Source of the DNA: Candidatus Pacearchaeota archaeon
GTDB taxonomy: Archaea; Nanobdellota; Nanobdellia; Pacearchaeales; UBA284
Assembly: GCA_023511755.1 (NCBI GenBank)
Contig: JAIMAW010000002.1
Location: 1-22,899, forward strand
Length of the DNA: 22,899 nucleotides
Direction: 5' to 3'
This document shows, one piece after another, positions 1 through 7,567 of this stretch (position 1 is the stretch's first letter; every line of letters starts with the position of its first letter). The position numbers and the translations under genes were made by a program. A model generated the notes under the pieces. It saw only the letters and a program-made list of their open reading frames with translations. It was not told where the DNA came from and searched no databases.

Positions 1-2019
1 ACTTTCAATAGTATTATTATAAATCCAACCACCCTCTATACTGAGCAATTCTAGTCCCCCCCAACCAATAACCTTGTTGTTTCTTATAGTCAAATTTGAG
101 ATATAGTTATCTCCTAAAATACCATCACCATTCACAGTATTATTTTCAATCAGAATATCTTGTCCTCCTGAAGAATATATACCTCCTTGGTCATAGCCAC
201 TCCCACCATTTATCCCACAATTTTTTATTGTGACGTTATTAAAACCAGGATTATTGATTCCATAACCCCAGGCACTTGTGCCATAAGTAATGTTATGGCC
301 CTGACAGTCAATCTCTACATCATCAGCAACAATTATAAAGGCAGTACCATTGCACTGAACGCTTTCAACTAAAACAACAGATTCATGAACATAATAAGGA
401 CAGGTCATATTGCCCGAGCCAATATAAGCAGTGAAGTGCGTTGTGTTGAATGAAACATGAGTTCCATTGTCAATAAAAGCCAGGCCAGAATCTTTCCATT
501 GGCTGTCGCATTTAAATTCCTCGACGTTCCACTCGTCGCATTGCAAGATTCTTGTTATGGGTTGCAAGGTTGTCTTTTCAAGGGTTATTGTAGCACTTTC
601 AATTTCAATCTTTTTGCTTGGTTCTATAGCAAAAACCTCTGTTGAATACTCAGGCGCTTTATCAATCTGAATCACAACTTCTTCCGGCATTGCAATGAAG
701 TTAATTTCAGATTCCGGCAAAGGCTGTTGTTCCATTATTGCACCGCCAGTTATTCCTGCTCCGACTGTGCTTGCTTCGGCTTCTATTTTATTCTCAACTT
801 CAAGCTCGTGCTCTATCTCTCTGCCAATCTTTATCTTACTAACCTTTATCTTGATGTTTGTATTATTGGTAAGAATCTCGTCTTCAATATTGCCGCTCTT
901 ATCGATTATTTTTATTGTAACCGGCAATGCTCTTACCTCAATTGTCTGGGCCTCGCTCACAAGCTTCTTTTCTTCATACACTAGTTCAATCACAAGCTCA
1001 CGCGTTCCCTCTTGTTCAAAACTGAGTTCAAGAGGGCTTAGGTCAAGGACAAGGTTATAATCCTCATCACCCAAGTATGCGCCGCCAAAACCTTCAAAAC
1101 TCTCAAAGTAATTTGTGGTAACGGTAAGAATGTTCTCCTGCATATCCAATCTGATTGTATCATCATCAAGGATTTTCTCGCCAATTTTGACACTGCCCGG
1201 TACAAGTGCAACATTTTCATTCCTCTGAAGGCGATAGTAAAAAGGTTCCTCGAGATTGCACTTTCCCTGGATAACCTTGCTGTTACCATTTTCATCCATC
1301 ACTACAAATGCACTCCAAAAACTGAATATCCTATTGAAAATTGCGAAAACCGACAGTGCATTTACAGAACTCTCAGATTCCTCAGATGCTTCTTCTGAAC
1401 TGCCCTCATTGCTTCCCGGGGGCACCATTTGAGAAGGCTGTTCCTCTGCCGGCGTTTCAGGAAGAGGCTCGCTGCCCCCTATATTCTCGCTGTTCTCCAC
1501 AGGGCCCCCTATGTTTTTCTCAGGCTCTTCGCTCGCATTCTCTTCAAAAGTTCCCATAATCGGAAAGTCGTTAGTCACATTAGTTGCATTATCCTCGTTC
1601 TCTCCATTGGGCGTGGTTATCTCTAACTGAAAGCTGACGTCAGGATAAACAATAAAATGACCTGCTTTGCCGTAACCATACCCCTCGCCACCGATTTCAA
1701 TGCCTCTTACGAAAAAACTTCCTTTCTGCTCCTCCAAGTCTGTGTTGCCAAGAGCAATAAACTCTTTCAAGCTCATTTCCCTAACTAATTCTCCGTCAAC
1801 TAGTACATGCACTCTTGTATTAGAAGGAATTAACTCGCCTTCTTTCAATCCTATTACAAGAGTGCCCTTGATAATTTCTTGTGGCATAAAATAGCTTTTC
1901 TCCATATTAATAACCCCTGCAGTAATGTTCGGTCTGAGAAAAAGAACCAAAGAAAGCACTAAAAGAACCAGTACAAAAAAGGAATAGGCTATAATCTTGA
2001 ACTTATCCTCTTTTAACAT
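1..2019 (-). CDS. Large surface protein with N-terminal membrane anchor and parallel beta-helix repeats (3' end outside window)
   Basis: An open minus-strand frame runs without a stop from an ATG at 2019 to the window edge, giving 673 codons, so the C-terminus is missing. Residues about 9-29 form one hydrophobic helix after a short basic start, which reads as a signal anchor or signal peptide. The exported part has a beta-rich region (about 35-145), a low-complexity Glu/Ser/Pro/Asn stretch (about 150-220), more beta-sandwich-like sequence, and then from about residue 560 the pattern VEIDCQGHNI followed by short N-x-(V/L/I)-T-I-x-N turns. That pattern is typical of NosD/PbH1 right-handed beta-helix repeats. 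Many N-x-T/S sites fit an external glycoprotein. The role is unknown; adhesion or polysaccharide binding is common for such proteins but is inference here. It is divergent from uS10 and has its own TATA-like box. Confidence 0.85.
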   Translation of the reverse strand, partial: MLKEDKFKIIAYSFFVLVLLVLSLVLFLRPNITAGVINMEKSYFMPQEIIKGTLVIGLKEGELIPSNTRVHVLVDGELVREMSLKEFIALGNTDLEEQKGSFFVRGIEIGGEGYGYGKAGHFIVYPDVSFQLEITTPNGENEDNATNVTNDFPIMGTFEENASEEPEKNIGGPVENSENIGGSEPLPETPAEEQPSQMVPPGSNEGSSEEASEESESSVNALSVFAIFNRIFSFWSAFVVMDENGNSKVIQGKCNLEEPFYYRLQRNENVALVPGSVKIGEKILDDDTIRLDMQENILTVTTNYFESFEGFGGAYLGDEDYNLVLDLSPLELSFEQEGTRELVIELVYEEKKLVSEAQTIEVRALPVTIKIIDKSGNIEDEILTNNTNIKIKVSKIKIGREIEHELEVENKIEAEASTVGAGITGGAIMEQQPLPESEINFIAMPEEVVIQIDKAPEYSTEVFAIEPSKKIEIESATITLEKTTLQPITRILQCDEWNVEEFKCDSQWKDSGLAFIDNGTHVSFNTTHFTAYIGSGNMTCPYYVHESVVLVESVQCNGTAFIIVADDVEIDCQGHNITYGTSAWGYGINNPGFNNVTIKNCGINGGSGYDQGGIYSSGGQDILIENNTVNGDGILGDNYISNLTIRNNKVIGWGGLELLSIEGGWIYNNTIES

Positions 2020-2040
2020 TCTATCTAAAAGGGAGCTTAA

Positions 2041-2050
2041 TTTTTTAAAT
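2041..2050 (-). promoter_or_regulatory. TATA-like box for the beta-helix surface protein
   Basis: The minus strand reads ATTTAAAAAA, 22-31 bases before the ATG at 2019, the spacing expected for a leaderless or very short-leader archaeal mRNA. Confidence 0.5.
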
Positions 2051-2072
2051 GTTTCTCAAGAGTATCGCAAGG

Positions 2073-2082
2073 TTTTTATATG
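2073..2082 (+). promoter_or_regulatory. TATA-like box for uS10
   Basis: The stretch TTTTTATATG lies 20-29 bases before the ATG at 2102. It predicts initiation at or near the start codon, so the mRNA is probably leaderless. It also argues against the longer in-frame start at 1997, which would lie upstream of the promoter. Confidence 0.6.
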
Positions 2083-2101
2083 CTTAAAGGCAAAAAAGTA
2101 C

Positions 2102-2410
2102 ATGGCAAGGACAAGAATCAAGTTGGCAAGCATAGATATAAACAAACTGAATGAAATAATCTCAAATATCCGCGAGATAGCCTCGAAATCGGGCGTCGTG
2201 CTCCGGGGCCCCATACCATTGCCAACAAAGAGATTGAAGATAACTACAAGAAAAAGTCCCTGCGGTAACGGCACTGCCACTTTTGATAATTTTGAGATGC
2301 GTATTCACAAAAGGCTTATAGACATGCCTGCTGATGAGCGAGTTCTTCACAATATCATGAGGATGCCTATACCCAAAGACGTCAATGTAGAGATAGAAAT
2401 GACCGAGTAA
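2102..2410 (+). CDS. rps10: Small-subunit ribosomal protein uS10
   Basis: The 102-residue product begins MARTRIKLAS and contains GPIPLPTKR, a run KSPCGNGTATFDNFEMRIHKR, and ends with an acidic tail. This is the archaeal/eukaryotic S10 (S20e) pattern at the usual length of about 102 residues. uS10 sits in the head of the 30S subunit. The frame is open upstream to 1997, but the conserved N-terminus and the TATA-like box at 2073-2082 fix the start at 2102. In many archaea this gene follows the EF-1-alpha gene; here it stands alone between two surface-protein genes on the opposite strand, with its own promoter. Confidence 0.95.
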   Translation: MARTRIKLASIDINKLNEIISNIREIASKSGVVLRGPIPLPTKRLKITTRKSPCGNGTATFDNFEMRIHKRLIDMPADERVLHNIMRMPIPKDVNVEIEMTE

Positions 2411-2445
2411 GTATTAGCAAAGAAAATTAAGAGATAGTAGACGAA

Positions 2446-3324
2446 TTATGCCGGCAAGATTCTTATGCTTTTCGAAATTGACTCTTTATATTTGTAAGAT
2501 ACTATTATCTGGAAAGGCGAAAGATAAGTCTCGGCAGGCAGTATTCTTGTGCACGTGACCAGCCCGATTGCTGTAGTGCCTTGCAAGGCATCAATGTTGC
2601 CGATTCTGCATGTAAATCCTTCATCAGCCCGAACTATTAACTCTATCTGGTCTCGTTTCAATTTTTCATTCAAGTCATTCTCTTCCAGCTTGTTGCAATC
2701 TGTAGATGGCAGGTACACCTCGCCTGTTCCCTTGTTCTCTATCCTAAATGTAACATAAAGCTTGTTTCCTTGAATGCTTTCAGTCAGGCTTGTTATCTGA
2801 ATTGGCGCGTTGCTGTTGCTTCCAGTCTTTATTTTTTCTCCCTCTATGCTACAAACTCCCCCTTTGCCTATACAGACGCTCGTCTGAGTGACAGTAGCAT
2901 AATCATAACAAGAGTTTACTTTTATCCCCATATCGAAAGGAGCTGGCAGGGATTTCCAGGGCTCTGCCTCTGTTGCAAATCTCACACGCTCTTTGCCGCC
3001 ATGTTGTATCAGCGTTTTCTTTGCGAGGAAATTTGAATTTTGAACCCTAGTAACCACATTTTTCAGATTGTCTCCGACGCCAACTAGATAGAAATGCGCT
3101 GCCCCTTCTGGTATATCATATCCCCCGACATTTTCAACATCAACATAGAACGGATATTTCAGACCTGTTACAAGTTCAGCCGGAGGCGCATCCGTGACAA
3201 ATGTCATTGTCAAGGCAGTCGTGTTGAAGCTCAGCTCTTCTTTCTTGCAGCCTGCCTGGCCACTGGCAAGCACCAGAGTTATGATAAGAAGGGATATTGG
3301 CAAAAGTCTGACATCGAATTTCAT
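2446..3324 (-). CDS. Lipoprotein of unknown function, two beta-sandwich-like halves
   Basis: The 292-residue product has a hydrophobic leader and a lipobox LASGQAGC, with the lipidated cysteine at residue 26, so it is probably anchored to the outer face of the membrane. The mature part has a first beta-rich half (KYPFYVDVENVGGYDIPEG) and a second half beginning near residue 175 that contains several cysteines and ends in PFQIIVSYKYKESISKSIRI. The layout and lipobox match the neighbouring lipoprotein at 3426-4343, so the two are likely divergent paralogues. It is the last gene of a probable operon with that lipoprotein and the membrane protein at 4376-5707. I recognise no enzyme motif; a structural, binding or secretion-apparatus role is possible but not shown. 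Confidence 0.8.
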   Translation of the reverse strand: MKFDVRLLPISLLIITLVLASGQAGCKKEELSFNTTALTMTFVTDAPPAELVTGLKYPFYVDVENVGGYDIPEGAAHFYLVGVGDNLKNVVTRVQNSNFLAKKTLIQHGGKERVRFATEAEPWKSLPAPFDMGIKVNSCYDYATVTQTSVCIGKGGVCSIEGEKIKTGSNSNAPIQITSLTESIQGNKLYVTFRIENKGTGEVYLPSTDCNKLEENDLNEKLKRDQIELIVRADEGFTCRIGNIDALQGTTAIGLVTCTRILPAETYLSPFQIIVSYKYKESISKSIRILPA

Positions 3325-3341
3325 TTTTTAATTTTTATTGC

Positions 3342-3395
3342 TTACCTCTTCTTTTTCTTCTTTTTAACTTTCTTACCGCAAATACCGCAACTCAT
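3342..3395 (-). CDS. Possible 17-residue Cys-x2-Cys, lysine-rich microprotein
   Basis: Between the two lipoprotein genes the minus strand reads an ATG-to-TAA frame for MSCGICGKKVKKKKKKR. A Shine-Dalgarno-like GAGGAAG (3407-3413) lies about 11 bases before the ATG. One CxxC and an almost pure Lys/Arg tail could suit a nucleic-acid-binding or half-zinc-knuckle peptide. The lysine run may instead simply reflect purine-rich intergenic DNA. I know no family for it; it is listed because the start signal is better than that of the next lipoprotein. Confidence 0.3.
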   Translation of the reverse strand: MSCGICGKKVKKKKKKR

Positions 3396-3406
3396 TCCCT
3401 AATTTA

Positions 3407-3413
3407 CTTCCTC
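3407..3413 (-). promoter_or_regulatory. Shine-Dalgarno-like site before the 17-codon frame
   Basis: The minus strand reads GAGGAAG, about 11 bases before the ATG at 3395. A second match, GAGGT, overlaps the end of the mini-frame but lies about 19 bases before the lipoprotein start at 3324, longer than usual. Confidence 0.35.
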
Positions 3414-3425
3414 TTTTTCTTCCTA

Positions 3426-4343
3426 CTATCCTTTGCTTGTATCGATGCTAAATGGATAGCTTTTTTCTATGGCTACGCCATAATCAAGCGTGACAACAAG
3501 CGGATAACTCGCTTGGCTGCCTCTTGAATATACAAGACTTGAACATTTTATAAGTCTTTCGTTTTCAAACTCAATAATGCCACTGACGGGCTCGCCAGTC
3601 GTGGTTTTGCACTGCATTGTTTGCGGCACCATCTCTGCCATGAAATAAGTAACATTCTCCCGGCTGAAATCCTGTGAGAATATCCTTGCTTGCTGCTGTT
3701 TTACTAAGTTTATATCCAAGTCTACCTTGTACGCCTCTTGCCTTTTGTGGATAGACTTTATGACTGAAACTTTTATTGGCGATGGCTCTTGTGTGATTAC
3801 GGGCTGACCAGGGTCAGGTACAGTAATAGTGCCTGTCGCCCTTGTCGTTTCTCTGTATTGTAGAGAAATGAACAAAATACCCAAATAAGGTTTCATCAGA
3901 GAAGGCAGGCCATAATAGCTATACTCCGCATCTTCTGGAAAATAAACCTCTGCAATGCCAGGGTGCACTTCTTCCTTTATCTGCTTGCCGCCCAACCCAG
4001 ACACCTCTTTCCTTACAATTTCAGCTGCCCTAACGCTGAAAAATTTGCACTCGCCAAAGCCTTCGCTTGGCAGACCTCCGAAAGTGTCTGCGATATTATC
4101 CCTGATGCATAACTGCCCTGTTCTTGCCTTGTCGTCATAATTCTCTATCCTCACGCCGACATAGAAACTCTCGCCCTGCTGCAGCATCTTGCCCGCACTC
4201 AGGTAATCGACTCCGCTAATTAGGTTATAATCAACACCTGTTCTCTTCGCGGTTTGCTGGGGACATCCAGCTTGCCCTGAAACCAAGAGCAAAGTCAGGA
4301 AAATTGCCACGATAACAGCCATCTCTTTTTTATCCATCTTCAT
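3426..4343 (-). CDS. Lipoprotein of unknown function, paralogue of the downstream lipoprotein
   Basis: The 305-residue product starts with a basic n-region and a hydrophobic stretch ending in the lipobox LVSGQAGC (Cys at residue 27); six residues around the cleavage site are identical to the lipoprotein at 2446-3324. The mature part shows a beta-rich domain with GESFYVGVRIENYDDKA, a proline-rich hinge (about residues 170-185), and a second domain ending YPLVVTLDYGVAIEKSYPFSI. This repeats the architecture of its neighbour. In-frame starts exist at residues 1 and 3 of the called frame; no clear Shine-Dalgarno site separates them. The gap to the upstream membrane-protein gene is 32 bases, so co-transcription is likely. 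Function is unknown; the secretion signal is the only firm point. Confidence 0.8.
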   Translation of the reverse strand: MKMDKKEMAVIVAIFLTLLLVSGQAGCPQQTAKRTGVDYNLISGVDYLSAGKMLQQGESFYVGVRIENYDDKARTGQLCIRDNIADTFGGLPSEGFGECKFFSVRAAEIVRKEVSGLGGKQIKEEVHPGIAEVYFPEDAEYSYYGLPSLMKPYLGILFISLQYRETTRATGTITVPDPGQPVITQEPSPIKVSVIKSIHKRQEAYKVDLDINLVKQQQARIFSQDFSRENVTYFMAEMVPQTMQCKTTTGEPVSGIIEFENERLIKCSSLVYSRGSQASYPLVVTLDYGVAIEKSYPFSIDTSKG

Positions 4344-4375
4344 TCATCTGCCCTTTATTTACAAATTTATCTAAA

Positions 4376-5707
4376 CTAAGGGGATTTTAGTATATTTGTC
4401 TTGTGTTCTGAATAAACCGTGTAGTATGCCTCCAAATCGAACGGAGCCATCACTGCCTCGGTCGGGGCGCTTACAACATACAAAGAGCATGGGAATATAA
4501 ACTTATCCTGCTCCTCATCGTACTGCGTAAGCTTCTTCAAGGCATTATAGTCATACTTTCCTATCTCGAATTCGTGGTCAAGGCCCTCGAAATGCGTGCA
4601 ACTAGCCATCACGTCCTCTGGGAATCTCACAATAATCTTTTCTATCTCTTTCAGTTTTACTCCCTCTTCTTTCCTCTTTATCGTCAGCTGGAAATCATAC
4701 TCTTTGCCCTCTTCAAAAGGCATATCATTCTCGCTACCCAAGGAGACGATATAAGGTGCATCGAACTTCATCTCGCTCCTGACAATCCCCATGCTCGGTT
4801 GTTTGCCAATCCAAACGGGCCACGTCGTCTTCACAGCAACGGGCCTTTCAAGCTCGACTACGATATATTCCGTGTAAATATTCTTTTCAGCCGCCTCTGG
4901 CACCTCGCCCGTGCATCTGAAACTCGTGTGCACCTCCCGGCCCAATGGGGTAGTAGGAAATATAAACTCGTCGCCATAAGCATACGCCCCCAACCGCTCA
5001 ACTGTCAACTCCCTTTCCTTGGTTTTCTTGAAATAGCACCTCGGCCTTATCTTCAAATCCCCAAATTCCGGGTTCTTGACAGAAAGGGAAACCAAAAGAT
5101 TGATAGTATTGTCAGGAAGCACTTTTTTTTCGGAAAATTCGACCTCCACATTGAATTCCTCTTCTACGGATTGTATATTTGGGTCCTCCCAAGGCACGAA
5201 AAACGGGCACCTAGGATCAGCATAAAAGCAGTGGCGAAATTTTGCAACCTCAACCACTCCTTTTACGACAAACTCCCTCAATGGGTCAGCAAACTTGAGG
5301 TACTCTGGCATCACGGCCATGCCAACCGGAGAAAAGAAAATGCCAACTATGGCCCCGATAATTGCGCCAGCAGCAACCCCTGTAACAATTCTCGCGCCTT
5401 TTTCTCCAATCAAATTAGCAAGACCCTTGACCAAGAAAGTAAAGGCAGCGAAAAGCAATGCCACGCCAAGCGCTCCGAGAACTCCTAATATCAAAGTAGC
5501 AAGCAAACCGCTCATTCCAAGGTTGTAAATCGCAAAAAGGCTCAGCACAACGCCGATGACAGCTCCAATAATCGCGCCAGCTATGGCCGCACTCAAGGCA
5601 GCATCAAAGATTTCTCTGAACTTGTAACTAACTTTCCCCTCTCCCTTAATCAAGAAAGAAATAACCAGCCCGGCCAGTGCGCCAATTAAAATGAACCCTA
5701 TTATCAT
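4376..5707 (-). CDS. Membrane protein with four N-terminal helices and a large cysteine-containing external domain
   Basis: The 443-residue product opens with about four hydrophobic segments (residues about 1-20, 35-62, 66-95 and 105-130) rich in Gly/Ala, such as IAGAIIGAVIGVVLS. The remaining 300 residues are hydrophilic, with a CxxxxxxC pair near 160-168 and beta-sandwich-like sequence (TINLLVSLSVKNPEFGDLKI). The end, APFDLEAYYTVYSEHKTNI, resembles the ends of the two lipoproteins downstream, suggesting a shared C-terminal fold. It is the first gene of the cluster and has a good Shine-Dalgarno site. Four helices should place both ends on the same face; if the C-domain is external, the N-terminus is too. 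I recognise no named family. Confidence 0.8.
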   Translation of the reverse strand: MIIGFILIGALAGLVISFLIKGEGKVSYKFREIFDAALSAAIAGAIIGAVIGVVLSLFAIYNLGMSGLLATLILGVLGALGVALLFAAFTFLVKGLANLIGEKGARIVTGVAAGAIIGAIVGIFFSPVGMAVMPEYLKFADPLREFVVKGVVEVAKFRHCFYADPRCPFFVPWEDPNIQSVEEEFNVEVEFSEKKVLPDNTINLLVSLSVKNPEFGDLKIRPRCYFKKTKERELTVERLGAYAYGDEFIFPTTPLGREVHTSFRCTGEVPEAAEKNIYTEYIVVELERPVAVKTTWPVWIGKQPSMGIVRSEMKFDAPYIVSLGSENDMPFEEGKEYDFQLTIKRKEEGVKLKEIEKIIVRFPEDVMASCTHFEGLDHEFEIGKYDYNALKKLTQYDEEQDKFIFPCSLYVVSAPTEAVMAPFDLEAYYTVYSEHKTNILKSP

Positions 5708-5714
5708 TCTGTGT

Positions 5715-5721
5715 CTCCCTC
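5715..5721 (-). promoter_or_regulatory. Shine-Dalgarno site for the four-helix membrane protein
   Basis: The minus strand reads GAGGGAG with a seven-base spacer to the ATG at 5707. It supports this start, and implies a leader, unlike most promoter-proximal genes here. Confidence 0.6.
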
Positions 5722-5770
5722 TCTTATTCTTTCTTTACCTCTTTTGTCATGTAAATACCAAAAGACTAAA

Positions 5771-5780
5771 ATTTTTAAAA
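5771..5780 (+). promoter_or_regulatory. TATA-like box for the 38-residue basic protein
   Basis: ATTTTTAAAA lies 21-30 bases before the ATG at 5801. The region is A/T-symmetric and could also serve the divergent membrane-protein gene. Confidence 0.5.
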
Positions 5781-5800
5781 TTAAAAACCTTTCTCTTTCG

Positions 5801-5917
5801 ATGTATTACGAAATCCAACAGCAGAGAAAAAGCAAAAAGCATTTAAAGAAAAAAAGGGCGTACAGAGTATACAAAAAAGGCGGTCCCTTTAGGACAGCAA
5901 GAAAGATGATGAAATAA
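5801..5917 (+). CDS. Small, highly basic protein of 38 residues
   Basis: The frame encodes 38 residues starting MYYEIQQQRKSKKHLKKKRA and ending RTARKMMK; 15 of 38 residues are Lys or Arg, with only one acidic residue. The composition is that of an RNA- or ribosome-binding peptide. It does not match the small archaeal ribosomal proteins I know (eL41, eL39, eL40, eS30). The frame is open back to 5711, but the TATA-like box at 5771-5780 places transcription start near 5801, giving a leaderless message like the ribosomal genes in this window. It lies 42 bases before the prepilin peptidase gene and may share its transcript. Confidence 0.6.
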   Translation: MYYEIQQQRKSKKHLKKKRAYRVYKKGGPFRTARKMMK

Positions 5918-5959
5918 CAAAGGTGGGAGGATAATAAACCATTGATAAAACAGTGAAAG

Positions 5960-6886
5960 ATGGCTGACTTAATTTTTATCTCGGATGTTTTTTTGTCTGC
6001 GCTCGCGTTAGTGCTACTTCTAGCAGCCTCGGTCACTGACCTCAAGAAGAGAGAAGTGCCCAACTGGCTGAGCTTCTCCTGCATAGGGGTGGCTTCAGCA
6101 ATAAGGGCCATCGCTTCTGTCCTGTCGGGCCAACCGCTCTATTTCCTCTACGCCATATTCTCTTTCCTGATTTTCTTTATACTCGCGAATCTTTTCTACT
6201 ACACGAGGATATTCGGCGGCGGCGATGCCAAATTGCTTATGGCCCTTTCCGTTCTTTTCGCCACAAACCCCATGTTTCTTCCAATTACACAAACATTCCT
6301 AATCAGTCAGAGTATTCAAACTCCTCTCTCGCAGATTATAAGCACCGAGCCCTTGTTACTCACCTTTCTAATCAATAGTTTTTTCCTTGGGGCAATCTAC
6401 GGTCTAGGGTTCAGCATTTTCTCTGTAATCAAAAACAGAAATGTCTTTTGGAAGCAATTTAAAAAGGAGAATAAAAAAATCGGGCTTTTCAGAACGCTCT
6501 TCTGGTTGGCAGGCCTCATTTTATTAACCATGAGCTTCTTCAGCTCAGAATGGTTCGTCCTGATCGCAATTACATTATTCTTAATTCCTTACCTCTACCT
6601 ATTCATAAAGACGGCAGAGAGCGTAAGCATGATTAAAAGGCTTAATCCAAGCGAGCTGACAGAAGGCGATTGGATAATTCAGCCGATAAAAGTAAAAGGC
6701 AAGGCGATTATGCCCAGCATACATGGTCTAAACAAAGAAGAAATTGCTTTGTTAAGAAAAACAAAAAAGCCCGTTATGGTGAAATATGGGCTGCCATTTG
6801 TCCCAGTTTTCTTTATTTCTTTGGTATGTGCTTTTTTCTTTGGGGATTTGCTCTTTATCGTTCTGCATTTCCGATTCGGAATCTAA
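5960..6886 (+). CDS. Archaeal type IV prepilin / prearchaellin peptidase (A24 family)
   Basis: The 308-residue membrane protein has the two aspartates of A24 (GxGD) aspartyl proteases: Asp27 in VTDLKKREVPNW and Asp89 in FGGGDAKLL, each near a membrane segment. The family cleaves class III signal peptides from pilins and archaellins at the cytoplasmic face. There are about six hydrophobic segments. Residues about 220-285 form a hydrophilic region (LTEGDWI, MPSIHGLNKEEIALLRK) before the last helix, longer than in minimal FlaK/PibD enzymes. ATG 5960 is chosen because the codon pair just upstream is a stop. A GGGAGG at 5925-5930 is 29 bases away, too far to be its ribosome site. No pilin gene is in the window, so substrates must be elsewhere. 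Confidence 0.88.
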   Translation: MADLIFISDVFLSALALVLLLAASVTDLKKREVPNWLSFSCIGVASAIRAIASVLSGQPLYFLYAIFSFLIFFILANLFYYTRIFGGGDAKLLMALSVLFATNPMFLPITQTFLISQSIQTPLSQIISTEPLLLTFLINSFFLGAIYGLGFSIFSVIKNRNVFWKQFKKENKKIGLFRTLFWLAGLILLTMSFFSSEWFVLIAITLFLIPYLYLFIKTAESVSMIKRLNPSELTEGDWIIQPIKVKGKAIMPSIHGLNKEEIALLRKTKKPVMVKYGLPFVPVFFISLVCAFFFGDLLFIVLHFRFGI

Positions 6887-6892
6887 AATTCA

Positions 6893-7567
6893 TCAAGGAA
6901 TCCTCTCTCGCATGTGCTTCATGATCTTCTCTGCCGAGCGCTCTTCTTTTTTTCTCATCTCTTCTTCATGTTTCTCTTTCTCCTGTTCAATACTCTCACT
7001 AACCACTTTGCTTGCTTTTTTCCTTATTTTCTCGCCGAGCTTCTCAAGCTCTTTTTTGTCAACTTTCCTCTTGGGCCATTCGAAGCTGAAATCTTTCTCA
7101 AACCGGGGAATTACATTTATTGAAAAATGATTTACCGTCTGGCCGGCTGCTCGACCCTGTGCAATGACTATACTAACGCTTTCCGCTTTAGCAATCTCCA
7201 TTAACAAAGGCGCTATTATTTTTATGAAGACAAAAAGTTTGGTCAATAAAGCGTCTGGAACTTCGTTAATCGAGGAAAAGTGGGCCTTAGGCATGATGAT
7301 CATATGCCCCAGATTGGCGGGGTAAATGTCTAGTATAGCCAGGATATCTGCGTCCTCATATATCCTCACGGTCTCTACCTTGCCCAAGATGATTTGACAG
7401 AAAAAACATTCACTACCTTGTGCTTGCTGCTTGACAAAACTCTCTAGCTCTTCGGCCGACGCTTTTTTGATCTGTTCCTTCAGAATAGCCGCCTGTTTTT
7501 CGGGCAGTTTCTCGACCTGTTCCAATAGCCTTTCCCTCAACTCTTCTGCCTCCTCCTCGCTTATCAT
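6893..7567 (-). CDS. HIT-superfamily protein with altered catalytic motif
   Basis: The 224-residue product has an N-terminal helical region (1-50), a CxxC pair (Cys54, Cys57) leading into GKVETVRIYEDADILAILD, and NLGHMIIMPKAHF, the hallmark of the HIT nucleotide hydrolase/transferase fold. The histidine triad itself reads QTVNHFSINVIPR: His147 is kept, but the middle (nucleophile) position is Ser149 and the third is Asn151. Classical HIT hydrolysis is therefore unlikely, and nucleotide or RNA binding is more plausible. A C-terminal Lys/Glu-rich helix (165-220) follows. The ATGA start overlaps the stop of the aEF1-beta gene by four bases, so translation is coupled and a role linked to translation is a reasonable inference. 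Length is greater than the usual 110-150 residues because of the two helical extensions. Confidence 0.85.
   Translation of the reverse strand: MISEEEAEELRERLLEQVEKLPEKQAAILKEQIKKASAEELESFVKQQAQGSECFFCQIILGKVETVRIYEDADILAILDIYPANLGHMIIMPKAHFSSINEVPDALLTKLFVFIKIIAPLLMEIAKAESVSIVIAQGRAAGQTVNHFSINVIPRFEKDFSFEWPKRKVDKKELEKLGEKIRKKASKVVSESIEQEKEKHEEEMRKKEERSAEKIMKHMRERIP

Noticed and set aside
1997..2101. N-terminal extension of uS10 by 35 codons
   Set aside because: The extension covers the TATA-like box and does not resemble S10, whose conserved N-terminus starts at 2102.
4574..5488. 304-codon plus-strand frame opposite the four-helix membrane protein
   Set aside because: It is antisense to a gene with clear membrane helices and a good ribosome site; its product lacks domain-like sequence and has no start signal.
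5711..5800. N-terminal extension of the 38-residue basic protein
   Set aside because: The upstream codons cross the divergent promoter and the composition changes to hydrophobic noise.
5925..5930. GGGAGG as ribosome site for the prepilin peptidase
   Set aside because: It is 29 bases before the ATG, too far, and no in-frame alternative start lies closer because a stop codon intervenes.
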